Shown here: in pieces, positions 1-8,116 of the stretch
Layout: each line of letters starts with the position of its first letter
Numbering within the stretch: position 1 is the stretch's first letter
Source: Caldifarciminota bacterium UBA3073
Lineage (GTDB): Bacteria > Hydrothermota > UBA3073
Direction: 5' to 3'
DNA: 21,488 bases
Assembly: GCA_002366725.1 (NCBI GenBank)
Contig: DFBT01000013.1
Coordinates: 7,209 to 28,696 of the forward strand
Position numbers and translations under genes: made by a program
The notes under the pieces: generated by a model
The model's input: only the letters and a program-made list of their open reading frames with translations
The model's database searches: none
What the model was told of the DNA's origin: nothing

Positions 1-285
1 GACACCAATTTCCCACAATTGTGCAATCATCGAATGGACTTATCCTGCATTGCAAGAGCGACGAACTGATTTAAGCACCTAGATTAATCTCCCTCGTGAA
101 CTTGAAGCATCTGCAGTGTTGGTTTTGATTTCTGTCACCTACTACTCACCTCAGCCTTACTTTGCCCTCGGCGTTGGCGATGAGCAGATAAAAAAATGGC
201 AAAACGCCACAGATATACTTACCTCCTATTATCCTGGATGATTTTATAATGGATGAATATCGTGTGGGGTATTCAGACAAAAAAC
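1..285. other. Non-coding stretch at window start
   Basis: I see no credible gene here. A minus-strand open frame covering 146-448 has no family-like character and overlaps the strong plus-strand promoter at 286-314, so it is treated as chance. The first nine bases, GACACCAAT, are the reverse complement of ATTGGTGTC, a word present in each 48-bp repeat near 21263-21358, so this edge may be the end of another RAYT-associated element. A perfect 10-bp palindrome, CACAATTGTG, lies at 14-23. No RNA gene is recognised. Confidence 0.5.
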
Positions 286-314
286 TTGACTTTTTAGTGT
301 TTATAGTGTATAAT
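286..314 (+). promoter_or_regulatory. Promoter for the DUF5678-like gene
   Basis: The -35 box TTGACT (286-291) and the -10 box TATAAT (309-314) are separated by exactly 17 bp. Transcription should begin near 320-322, giving a leader of about 80 bases that ends in a very strong ribosome binding site, AAGGAGGTGAT, at 387-397. This is the only promoter of those found here that lacks TGN just before the -10 box. Confidence 0.85.
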
Positions 315-402
315 TTATATTGAGGGAGTGGTGTATATATTTGTACAAGATGGGGAAAACCTTTTTCTCTATCCCAGAGGATTAAAAAGGAGGTGATAAA
401 AG

Positions 403-645
403 ATGAAAATATCAGAGGCAAAAAGACCCTCTGAGGAGGTGTTGGCAAGGATTCATGCTCTAAAAGGGAAGAAAGGAATAATCGCTGTCATAGAACCAGA
501 AACCGGCGATTATTTCCTGGGGAAAACCTTAACAGAAGCACTCAAAAAAGCGAAGAGAGATTACCCTGGTAAAGTATTTTATTCCATTCGTATTGGATAC
601 AACTTCGTCCACGAGCACAAAGGAGGGATCAGAAGAAGAAGTTAA
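403..645 (+). CDS. Small DUF5678-like protein
   Basis: An 80-residue soluble protein with no signal peptide or membrane segment. After a charged N-terminus (residues 1-22), residues 23-70 follow the pattern of DUF5678-like small proteins: a short strand (GIIAVIEPETGDYFLG), a helix rich in Lys and Ala (LTEALKKAKRDYPGK) and a strand (VFYSIRIGYNFVHE), then a basic tail ending in RRRS. The ATG start is fixed by a near-perfect Shine-Dalgarno (AAGGAGGTGAT) 5 bases upstream and a strong promoter at 286-314. The molecular function of the family is not known to me. The next gene starts 101 bases downstream on the same strand and has no promoter I can see, so the two may be co-transcribed. The family assignment comes from pattern memory and is moderate; the gene itself is well supported. 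Confidence 0.75.
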   Translation: MKISEAKRPSEEVLARIHALKGKKGIIAVIEPETGDYFLGKTLTEALKKAKRDYPGKVFYSIRIGYNFVHEHKGGIRRRS

Positions 646-746
646 ATTGTTGGAGTAGGAATTTGTTTTATTCTCTATATATTCTGGTGGTTTCCAGATT
701 TTGTGCGAAATGGTTATCTATTTTATTCATTAGCAAAGGAATTGCA

Positions 747-1634
747 ATGAAAAAGGTTGTTGGCATATTGGCTTTATTGCTCACCCTCGGTGCCCAGGCA
801 GTTCGTGCAGATAGGGGTTCTATTCCCTTCAGACCCAATGTAAAGATATTTGAGCCAATACAACGCGCGATGCTCGCTTGGAATGGTAAAGAAGAAATTC
901 TTTTACTGTCGACAGACCTGAAGGCGTCGGATTCAACCAGGGTTCTCGAGGTTATACCTTTACCATCAGAGCCATCTGTCAAGAAGGGGGATGTGGAGGT
1001 ATTCAAAAAAGCAACCATACTCATCAATAGAAAGCTCCGGGAGCGATATGCCCGAGCTTTCGGTAAAGGGCATACAGAGAGAATCGAAAGACCACCCGCC
1101 GGTGAAGTAACCTTTCACAAAAAAATCGGCGCTCACGATATATCTGTCACACATGTATTGAACTGCCAGGGCTTCATAAGATGGGTTGAGAAGTATCTCG
1201 GCTCGGTCGGAGTTAAATACCCAAGGATTCCAGAAGCCATGAAAATTGTGGTTGGCGAGTATCTCGATGAGGGATTTTCGTGGTTCGTATTCGATGTTGT
1301 ATCATTAGATGAGGCACCGAAGACAAACGAGGCAATTCAGTATCGATTTAAAACGGACTTCTTATTCTATCCCGTTAAGATAACACGAACTGAAGAGGGC
1401 TATACCTCGATAGATCTACTTGTGCTGACCCCCGAGCTCTTGAGTGAGTTTGCGGGTATCCCCACTGAGGAGGTGAGGTTGCGTCATGCGCCCGTCTCTA
1501 TCAGCTCGAAGGAATTACGCAGTTTAAGCGAAGAGATGGATGATCTTCTGGGGCACCGTGAAGATACGAAACTTCGTATCTGGCAAATTCGAGGAAAGCT
1601 CTCGTCATTCGAGAAAGACTTGATAGCAAAGTAG
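747..1634 (+). CDS. Secreted DUF2330-like protein
   Basis: A 295-residue protein. I place the start at ATG 747 rather than upstream at 663: it has AAAGGA six bases before it and opens directly with a signal peptide (MKKVVGILALLLTLGAQAVRA, cleavage after residue 21), whereas the longer frame puts a poor 28-residue segment before it. The mature protein begins DRGSIPF. Residues about 33-85 (EPIQRAMLAWNGKEEILLLS, then VLEVIPLPSEPSVKKGDVEVF) match the DUF2330 pattern, in which a conserved QRA.I.WDG motif is followed by a PLPS-type motif. Residues 120-190 contain the second part, with IGAHDISVTHVLN and a run of aromatic strands. The last 60 residues are a charged helical tail. The protein is probably periplasmic or surface-exposed. 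Its biochemical role is unknown. It is convergent with the C25 peptidase gene, and no clear terminator lies between them. Confidence 0.7.
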   Translation: MKKVVGILALLLTLGAQAVRADRGSIPFRPNVKIFEPIQRAMLAWNGKEEILLLSTDLKASDSTRVLEVIPLPSEPSVKKGDVEVFKKATILINRKLRERYARAFGKGHTERIERPPAGEVTFHKKIGAHDISVTHVLNCQGFIRWVEKYLGSVGVKYPRIPEAMKIVVGEYLDEGFSWFVFDVVSLDEAPKTNEAIQYRFKTDFLFYPVKITRTEEGYTSIDLLVLTPELLSEFAGIPTEEVRLRHAPVSISSKELRSLSEEMDDLLGHREDTKLRIWQIRGKLSSFEKDLIAK

Positions 1635-1736
1635 ATAGTGAGGTTGAATGTAAATTATCGTTTTATAAAACAAGAAGCCGAATAGCTGAGCCTGACTTCA
1701 ATCCGAGAACATTTTGCATGTTTGTAATGCCCTATT

Positions 1737-4700
1737 TTAGCGCATTATCATCATTTTACCCATACATGAAGCTGACTTCTCGTATGATTCGTTAACTGTG
1801 CCCGTTACTTCTATCTTGTAGATGTATATCCCGTTTCCGACCCTATCTCGAAACTCGTCCCTTGTATCCCACTCCTTACTATTTATACCCGCCCTCACAT
1901 TCTGAAGGTAGAGGGTCTTTATGAGTCTTCCCGATATCGTGAATATCCTTATTGTACCCATTCCATCCCTCGAAGAGTAGAATTCTATTCTCGTCTTCTC
2001 ACCCCTCACGGGGTTTGGATAGTTTATGGGATTCTCGAGCACGATCTTATCGCCAAATGTCTTCTCAACCCAAAACTTGAGTTTGGATTCGTTACCGACA
2101 TTATCCCTGACTATGAGTGTAAGCGTATCCACCGTGTACATCGTTTGTAATTCCACATCTGTAACCAATTCTCCCCTTGTTGAATTTCCGATGTCGTACT
2201 CAAACTTATCCTCCAGTTGATAATATGAACCGCCCGTTATCTCGAGTCTTATACCCTTACCCTCCTGCAACATTATGCCCGATTGGTCCTGAAGAATGGC
2301 ACTCATTGTAAACTTTTTGCCAACCTTCACGGATTTGGGCATTTTCCTGCCGTTCACGAAGACCTCGATCTGGGGACCGGTGGTATCCAATACTGTGGTA
2401 TCCCTGCCAGTAATCCATGTTGTCTTGCCCATTCTTCCACCACATCCCTTATCCCAGAGATACCCGGATACCTTCCCCACACCCGAATCGAGGTCCATTG
2501 GTGTAAAAAAGGATATACCAAACGCGCTGTCCCCGAGTGTGGTTAGACCCCTGAATATGACATCTCCCAACTCACTGAATGTCCTTCCTTCGTATGTTCC
2601 CCATTCTTCCCTCCCGTACGCGGTGATGTACACATACCCACTCTCGATGTCCCCCGACCTCCCCGTTACTTCTGTCTGTAAACCACCTATGAGGGTATCG
2701 GGAGTAACTGATAACGCACTATTTCTGTAACAGGACATGTCGATGTCGGTCAATGGATCGCCAAACAGTATATACTGGTGTGCCCTGTCGCACTCGTTGA
2801 CAGAGAGAAAGAATGCATCCCCGATTTTTTCTTCCGGCTCCACGACAATGTGTTCAAAAAGAGGGGTTCCCATGGATGTATTGTCACCGTGGTAGGTTGA
2901 GCGTGTGGCGGCGACGGTTGCAATTGCACCCTTTCCCTCTACAATCTGCATCAGGTCTGCAGTGCATCTCGTATAGGGACGGTCGTAAGCGGCGACGCCG
3001 CAGGAACCGTAAAAGAATATCGTGTACTTATCACTGTTCGAAAGGATATATACATCCCCGGGAGAGGTCCATATGTTCTCGTGTGCGAGATACTTATAGT
3101 TCCCGTGACCTATGTACATTCCATAATATATTCCCCTGTTTAAGTAATCGATCATATACCGATTGCCCATCCATCCACGGTCCTCGGAGGGATATTTAAC
3201 GAGATACACCTTGAAAGCATCGTAGAAGATGGGGGTAATGGAGTAGAGCTGTTCTGTATATACTGTAAAAATATCGTCGTTATCTGCACAGAGAAGGACC
3301 CTTCCCCGCCAGGGACCGAATGATTTTTCGTAATCAATAACTTTCTTTACCGCAATCCTTGCCTCTTCCCTTGTCTCCGCAGTTATCCTTGCGATCACCA
3401 TATCCGGATGGTTATCATCGCCACACACCATAGCAAACCAGTTATCGTAACAGGGGTTCTCCGATGGAGAGAGACCGAACTCTCCTATGTGGTATCCCTC
3501 TTCCCAGGGGGGTAGTATATTTTTTGCAATTTCAGAGCGGTAGTCATAGGTACCCGAGCCCAGAAGAAGAAGATAACTCGTATTCCAATTTTCGTATGCG
3601 AATTTGAGAAAATTTCTAACGCCGTAAGGATTTTTCAACCCAAAGGAGAAATTGTCATATATATCGTCGATGAATACAACGAGTACAGACACACCGTCCC
3701 TATCTTCCCGGTATCTTGCCAGCTCCTGGGCAGAATATTTGAATTCCTCGGTGGTGATAATTACATAATCAATTGTATGTGCATCGATATTTTTTATGTT
3801 GTTGGGGTCTTTTACTGCAATAGAAATAGGTGATTTAAATGTAGTGGCGGCAAAATAGGGTCCCCTTTTTGTAGATTGAAATACCGCCTCTCCCCCTTCG
3901 TATCTTATATCCGTGACCCTCAAGGGGGATAATTCGCTCTCGATGTTGAATATTAAAGGGGAACTGCCAAACCCCGACAGGTGAAATTCTACCGTATCGC
4001 CCTCATCTGCTTTGAATCGCAATGTGCCATTATGTGCATCGTAACTCAATGCGGGTATGAGTTCGAAGTAGTCAAAGTATATCCAATCTATCGTATCAGC
4101 CTCCGGTCCTCTCCACAATTCTATTTTTACCTCATTCTGCCCGGAATGCAAGTTGGGAACGGCGTCAACCATGGTATGGGGCGCTTCTGAACTACCCCCA
4201 ACCCATGATTCCTCCGCGAATAAAGTTCCGTTCATATAGAGTCTAAGGTAGTGTGACCAATTTCCTCCCTCTGGAATTAGAGCATCCTTATAATATCCAT
4301 AGATGGTAAATTTGCCCAATCCATTGCCGTTGGTAAGTTCGGGTAGTCCAAATGAGATAGTGGATGAGCGAGATAATATATGCACCCGTTTCAGCTCAAA
4401 CCATGCCCATCCTCTCCCCGATTTTGCAGGGCATATGTGGTCTTCTTCTATGTGAATCGTGTCCCTGAAATCTTGAGGGATAACGGGTGAATTCGCCCCC
4501 AGAGCACCGCTTATACTGTCTCTTCTTCCCGTATCTCCGTATGTGAGCCAGTATACATTCGTATCCGTGAATATATCGAGATATGTCGTATCCGTGGATA
4601 CGCTACTGACATATCTTGGCGTGAAGTTCTTCTTATAGCCGTCTGTTGATGTCGCATAGAAGTATATGGCATTATCCTTTACATAGATCGGGACCTCTTT

Positions 4701-5477
4701 CAGTGTATCATCGGGGGGGATCTCCATCATTCCACCCTGTGTAAAGAGCCTGAAACTGACGGGGTTTATGAGGTCCGGTTCTATGCCAATCTTTTGCAGG
4801 TCATTGTAGGTTATTCTGTATATTCCCCTCTCTTTAACCTCTATTTTTACCCAGGGATTATTATTATACTTGTATCTGCTTTTTGTGGTTCTTTTTCTCC
4901 AATTTCTTGCCTTCTCGTAGTTTACGAACATCTTTTTGAAGATGCCCTCGAAGTGAGGGTCTTTTACTTCTGCTCCCCGCTTACCACCGCTGAAATGCAC
5001 CGTTATCTTTAACCTGTCGTAAACAGTAACTATTCCCTTTTTGGGGTTGTATCTCACGGGCTGGAGTTTCAGCATAATAAACTCCTGTCCCCTTATAAAA
5101 CCCCTTTCTTTTATACTCACGAGTTCAGGTGGATATAAAACATCCTTTTCATATATAGATGGGTCTTTCTTGTATTTGCAACTCCATTCATATACCTCTG
5201 GAACGGGCAGTATTTCCATCGTCCTCTTTTCTCTTATTCGCACCTCTTCAACATAGACCTTAACCTCGCTCTCAAGTGGAATGGCGACATACACATATAT
5301 CTCCGGAAGACAGGGCACACCGCTTTTATCGGGATACCCCGCACCCTGTATCTGCACAATACCTCCAAAGGATATTTGGGGCGGGGAGTAAGAAATAGTT
5401 ACCCCGGTTTCGTCCGAGTGAATAAGGCTTAGCCCGGGAGGGATCAGTGATAGAGTCAAAAGAAGAAGGGATAACAT
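1737..5477 (-). CDS. C25 (gingipain/PorU-like) cysteine peptidase with C-terminal sorting-type domain
   Basis: A 1246-residue secreted protein. Residues 1-18 form a signal peptide. Residues 208-235 (VKIEVKERGIYRITYNDLQK) match the N-terminal module shared by PorU-type C25 proteins. The peptidase domain spans about 560-915: the probable catalytic His791 lies in YIGHGNY, Cys826 in YGSCGVAAYD, and the domain closes with FGDPLTDID (905-913). Residues about 1030-1140 resemble an Ig-like domain. Residues 1150-1246 are a FlgD-like / type A sorting-type domain (NYPNPVRGE, IFTISGRLIKTL, GNGIYIYKI). In Bacteroidetes, PorU is the sortase of the type IX secretion system and gingipains are its cargo. The length fits PorU, but a terminal sorting domain also fits cargo, so either reading is open. 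The ATG has no Shine-Dalgarno and lies 8 bases after the -10 box, suggesting leaderless translation. Confidence 0.85.
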   Translation of the reverse strand: MLSLLLLTLSLIPPGLSLIHSDETGVTISYSPPQISFGGIVQIQGAGYPDKSGVPCLPEIYVYVAIPLESEVKVYVEEVRIREKRTMEILPVPEVYEWSCKYKKDPSIYEKDVLYPPELVSIKERGFIRGQEFIMLKLQPVRYNPKKGIVTVYDRLKITVHFSGGKRGAEVKDPHFEGIFKKMFVNYEKARNWRKRTTKSRYKYNNNPWVKIEVKERGIYRITYNDLQKIGIEPDLINPVSFRLFTQGGMMEIPPDDTLKEVPIYVKDNAIYFYATSTDGYKKNFTPRYVSSVSTDTTYLDIFTDTNVYWLTYGDTGRRDSISGALGANSPVIPQDFRDTIHIEEDHICPAKSGRGWAWFELKRVHILSRSSTISFGLPELTNGNGLGKFTIYGYYKDALIPEGGNWSHYLRLYMNGTLFAEESWVGGSSEAPHTMVDAVPNLHSGQNEVKIELWRGPEADTIDWIYFDYFELIPALSYDAHNGTLRFKADEGDTVEFHLSGFGSSPLIFNIESELSPLRVTDIRYEGGEAVFQSTKRGPYFAATTFKSPISIAVKDPNNIKNIDAHTIDYVIITTEEFKYSAQELARYREDRDGVSVLVVFIDDIYDNFSFGLKNPYGVRNFLKFAYENWNTSYLLLLGSGTYDYRSEIAKNILPPWEEGYHIGEFGLSPSENPCYDNWFAMVCGDDNHPDMVIARITAETREEARIAVKKVIDYEKSFGPWRGRVLLCADNDDIFTVYTEQLYSITPIFYDAFKVYLVKYPSEDRGWMGNRYMIDYLNRGIYYGMYIGHGNYKYLAHENIWTSPGDVYILSNSDKYTIFFYGSCGVAAYDRPYTRCTADLMQIVEGKGAIATVAATRSTYHGDNTSMGTPLFEHIVVEPEEKIGDAFFLSVNECDRAHQYILFGDPLTDIDMSCYRNSALSVTPDTLIGGLQTEVTGRSGDIESGYVYITAYGREEWGTYEGRTFSELGDVIFRGLTTLGDSAFGISFFTPMDLDSGVGKVSGYLWDKGCGGRMGKTTWITGRDTTVLDTTGPQIEVFVNGRKMPKSVKVGKKFTMSAILQDQSGIMLQEGKGIRLEITGGSYYQLEDKFEYDIGNSTRGELVTDVELQTMYTVDTLTLIVRDNVGNESKLKFWVEKTFGDKIVLENPINYPNPVRGEKTRIEFYSSRDGMGTIRIFTISGRLIKTLYLQNVRAGINSKEWDTRDEFRDRVGNGIYIYKIEVTGTVNESYEKSASCMGKMMIMR

Positions 5478-5485
5478 TTCGCTGT

Positions 5486-5514
5486 ATTATACCACAATGT
5501 TCTGTCTATGTCAA
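5486..5514 (-). promoter_or_regulatory. Promoter of the C25 peptidase gene (leaderless)
   Basis: Read on the minus strand, TTGACA (5514-5509) and TATAAT (5491-5486) are 17 bp apart, with TGG just before the -10 box. Only eight bases separate the -10 box from the ATG at 5477, so transcription should start 0-3 bases before the start codon. The -35 box directly follows the T-run of the upstream terminator. Confidence 0.88.
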
Positions 5515-5516
5515 GT

Positions 5517-5545
5517 AAAAAAATATCGGCACTTTGAAGAGTGCC
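5517..5545 (-). terminator. Rho-independent terminator after the subtilisin gene pair
   Basis: On the minus strand a perfect 6-bp stem, GGCACT/AGTGCC with a six-base loop (5545-5528), is followed by GATA and seven T (5523-5517). It lies about 165 bases beyond the stop of the truncated secreted gene and directly abuts the next promoter. Confidence 0.72.
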
Positions 5546-5610
5546 CCACCAAACCGTAGGTCGGCCACCCCCCCGCCATAGGCGGGTGATAGCCCGGCAT
5601 CCCTTCTGAA

Positions 5611-5641
5611 GGTCGCAGACTCGTATGAGATCCGTATGGAT
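5611..5641. repeat. Dispersed repeat with GTAT-loop palindromes, copy 1
   Basis: A 31-bp segment beginning GGTCGCAGACTCGTATGAG, also found at 9290-9320 (29 of 31 bases match) and in part at 21109-21127. It contains two adjacent small palindromes, CTC-GTAT-GAG and ATCC-GTAT-GGAT, each with the loop GTAT. A further inverted repeat, CCCGCC-ATA-GGCGGG, lies just upstream near 5572-5586. The copy sits next to the broken end of the neighbouring secreted-protein gene. Confidence 0.75.
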
Positions 5642-5772
5642 ATGAAATTATAAAAAATTTTATTTTAGATAACAGTGAACAACGGGAGGTTAAACTCATT
5701 CGGAAGGCAATTCAGAAGATTTTACACGAACTTAATAAGCCAAAGGAACATCCCCTCGCAAATATCTCGTAA
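5641..5772 (+). pseudogene. Orphan coding-like fragment antisense to a broken gene end
   Basis: A plus-strand open frame without a normal start codon. It begins within the dispersed repeat and reads for 43 codons: YEIIKNFILDNSEQ, then REVKLIRKAIQKILHELNK, then PKEHP. The first 38 residues look like an amphipathic, charged helical peptide, unlike random translation. The last five codons are antisense to the truncated secreted gene. I read it as a foreign gene fragment brought in when that gene lost its 3' end, with a junction near 5750-5755. I do not recognise the family. Confidence 0.3.
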
Positions 5773-6203
5773 TCGTTACCATCAAATCCTTCCCATACTA
5801 TCCATATATAATAATTACACAGGCAGGTAGTTACTTCGGGATTGCCGAGACTATCGACTGATTCTGCTACTCTTGTGATGTCACCATATCCCTGGTAATA
5901 TGTACCAAACATGCTATCCTGCACGCCTTGCCATACGAGATGATCTAATGTTATTGCGGGATTTCTATTATATCCAATTGTGTCGGGATTTAATCTCATC
6001 TGTGGAGACCATTCACCTATCTCATAAGAAGTAACAAACACAGAATCCTCGCAAATCCAAAGCACCTTTGGGTTCCCACAGAACATAGCCGCATCGGGCG
6101 TCATATCACATTGGGTATTGTCGGTAAGACTATTCTCTTCCTGCCACTGTGCTTGTAAAGGGAGTGCAAAAATCGCTAAAATTAATCCAATATACCTGTA
6201 CAT
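5712..6203 (-). pseudogene. Secreted protein gene, probably truncated at the 3' end
   Basis: The frame gives 163 residues. I start at ATG 6203, which has a GAGG ribosome binding site about six bases upstream and opens with a signal peptide (MYRYIGLILAIFALPLQA, then QWQEENS). An in-frame GTG at 6209 is possible. The body has repeating strand motifs (PKVLWICEDSVF, HLVWQGVQDSMF, YYIWIVWEGFDGNDYEIFAR) spaced like blades of a secreted beta-propeller, but only about three units are present. After EIFAR the sequence turns to GCSFGLLSSCKIF and stops. That tail is antisense to a different coding-like fragment and lies next to a dispersed repeat, so the original C-terminal part appears lost. It follows the subtilisin gene by 67 bases on the same strand and probably shares its transcript. 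Confidence 0.6.
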
Positions 6204-6270
6204 AGCCACCTCAGACGAACCTTATAAGCCCTATGTAAATAAAAACATAAGAATAAAATTGAAACATCTC

Positions 6271-7938
6271 CTAATGCAATACAACAACCTTTTCTGTTGT
6301 TTCCATTCTGCCTGCTTTCAACACAACAAAGTATATCCCATTTCTCACCCTCTTATTGTACAAATCTTTCGCGCCCCAGATTACCGCATGGTTCCCCTTA
6401 TTCTGGCTATCATTTACCAATTCTTTTACCAACCCGCCGGATATGTCGTATATTCTCAGGACCACTTCTTGAGAAGATGGTATGGCATAGTGTAGTTCCA
6501 AGCTGGAGAAAGCGGGGTTTGGGTGTATTCGTAACTTTATCCTCTTAATAGCCTGGTTGTTTCCTTCAATGCCTACAGAAGATAATGCCTCAAGAGCATT
6601 TATCCTCCCGTGTCCAAGTTTTCCCTCATAACCGGGATTCAGACTATCTATATTATCACAGGTCTCAAATATTCGATGTTCTATCCAAAAGTTAGAGGAA
6701 TCGGGATTTTGTGCCCTCAACAGAGCAACCAGCGCCGCAACCTGTGGGGCAGCAACCGATGTGCCAGAATAGAGCCCATAGCCACCCTCAGGAATTGTGC
6801 TATATATATCCTGCCCGGGTGCGCATACATCGATCCAATCTCCGTAATTCGCGTTTCCCAATTTACGATCCGAAGAATCTGTAGCAGTAACCGCTATGAC
6901 ATTCTCATACCCCGCCGGGTAACAAATAACAGATGAATCACAATAAGTTCCGGCAGATGCAGTTATAACCATACCAGATAAATGAGATGCCTGTATAACA
7001 TCGTTCAGCACATTGTCATATCCACAACTACCCCAACTCATATTTATAACATCCGCACCCATCACCCTGGCATAAACTATCGCACAAATTGCCGCCCAGG
7101 TCGATATTGAAAGTGGCTCCTCGGGATGAGTACATCTTAATGCTATCAACTTACAGTTATAAGCCGCTCCGGCGATACCCTCATTATTGTTGGTCACTGC
7201 ATTCGCAATTCCACCGCACAAAGTACCGTGGTCCTCGCCAGTAAATGTTGGAGCTGGGTCGTTATCATCGTGTGTCCAATCCCAACCGATAAGGTCATCG
7301 ATATAACCATTTCCGTCGTCGTCTTCACCGTTCAGGTCATCGGAATCAAAAACCACACCATCCCCATCTAAGTCCTCACCCGGATTTACCCAAGTATTGT
7401 CACACAGGTCGGGATGGCTCCAGTCGAGCCCGGCATCGACCATCGCTATAGTAACCAAAGGGTCTCCCGTCTGATGGTCCCATCCATCGGTGAATTTTGC
7501 CTTGCGGAGGTTCCACTGCTCTGCAAAGAGAGAGTCATTTGGGTCGCAGAAGAGTTTGTACAGGAAATTTGGCTGCGCATATTCTATCGCATCATCTCTC
7601 GCTATATAGTTGATAAAATTAGCAACGGGCTCCTCTTTACTGAATCTGAAGAGGTACAACCTGTCCAGGTGGTGAATCTTTTCTATATTATCGGGTTCCC
7701 TTCTCGTCAATCTTTCTATGCTATATACCCCGAATTTTTCCTTAAGTGCGTTGCGTGATGGAATAGTTTCCATCCCTCCCCGTACATCCGCACTCATACA
7801 TACAATCGCCTCGCCGGAGACAAAAGCTCTCTTGCGGCTGGCACGGCAGATATGATACCCGCTTTCCTCCTGCAATTCCGCATTAGTAATGGAAATTAAA
7901 GATACCAATGCGGCAAATATAATAAACAGTTTCTTCAT
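6271..7938 (-). CDS. Secreted subtilisin-family (S8) serine peptidase with C-terminal sorting-type domain
   Basis: A 555-residue protein. Residues 1-20 form a signal peptide (MKKLFIIFAALVSLISITNA). Residues 21-130 look like an inhibitor-type propeptide. The S8 domain spans about 150-455 with Asp168 (IAMVDAGLDWSHPDL), His237 (EDHGTLCGGIAN) and Ser394 (GTSVAAPQ). An Asp-rich insert at 186-216 (DLDGDG, DDDGNGYIDD) looks calcium-binding. Residues 468-555 are a FlgD-like / type IX-type terminal domain (IHPNPAFSSLELHY, IYDISGGLVKEL, VRNGIYFVVLKAG). One oddity: where most subtilisins have AAGN with the oxyanion-hole Asn, this protein has ASAGT, placing Thr331 there. The promoter is at 7981-8009, with a leader of about 36 bases and no strong ribosome binding site. 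It is likely exported by Sec, then anchored or released at the cell surface. Confidence 0.92.
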   Translation of the reverse strand: MKKLFIIFAALVSLISITNAELQEESGYHICRASRKRAFVSGEAIVCMSADVRGGMETIPSRNALKEKFGVYSIERLTRREPDNIEKIHHLDRLYLFRFSKEEPVANFINYIARDDAIEYAQPNFLYKLFCDPNDSLFAEQWNLRKAKFTDGWDHQTGDPLVTIAMVDAGLDWSHPDLCDNTWVNPGEDLDGDGVVFDSDDLNGEDDDGNGYIDDLIGWDWTHDDNDPAPTFTGEDHGTLCGGIANAVTNNNEGIAGAAYNCKLIALRCTHPEEPLSISTWAAICAIVYARVMGADVINMSWGSCGYDNVLNDVIQASHLSGMVITASAGTYCDSSVICYPAGYENVIAVTATDSSDRKLGNANYGDWIDVCAPGQDIYSTIPEGGYGLYSGTSVAAPQVAALVALLRAQNPDSSNFWIEHRIFETCDNIDSLNPGYEGKLGHGRINALEALSSVGIEGNNQAIKRIKLRIHPNPAFSSLELHYAIPSSQEVVLRIYDISGGLVKELVNDSQNKGNHAVIWGAKDLYNKRVRNGIYFVVLKAGRMETTEKVVVLH

Positions 7939-7980
7939 ATAAAAAGAAGAATCAATTCTTGCTTTTCTTGCCGTGATTCT

Positions 7981-8009
7981 ATTCTATCATAAAATATTGT
8001 CATTGTCAA
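7981..8009 (-). promoter_or_regulatory. Promoter of the subtilisin gene
   Basis: On the minus strand, TTGACA (8009-8004) and TAGAAT (7986-7981) are 17 bp apart, with TGA before the -10 box. The leader is about 36 bases. It is divergent from the CsgG-like gene promoter at 8117-8145; the roughly 107 bases between them hold nothing I recognise. Confidence 0.8.
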
Positions 8010-8116
8010 GGAAATAAAAATTTTTAACTCGTTCTCGCATCCTTAAATCTTCTATCTGTATACCCCGCTTGTCCTTCCGTGAAATCTGTGGTTTTTTATA
8101 ATTCTAAAAAAAATTC

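Noticed and set aside
146..448. Minus-strand 100-codon open frame
   Set aside because: No family-like sequence, overlaps a clear plus-strand promoter and the real gene start at 403.
663..746. Longer N-terminus for the DUF2330-like protein
   Set aside because: The 28 extra residues precede a complete signal peptide and have no ribosome binding site; ATG 747 has one at the right distance.
1635..1736. Bidirectional terminator between the DUF2330-like and C25 genes
   Set aside because: Only the AT-rich palindrome GTTTTATAAAAC (1660-1671) is seen, with no loop and no GC stem, so it is not supported.
2283..3199. Several plus-strand open frames antisense to the C25 peptidase gene
   Set aside because: The minus strand is clearly coding with recognisable domains; the antisense frames have no start signals or family motifs.
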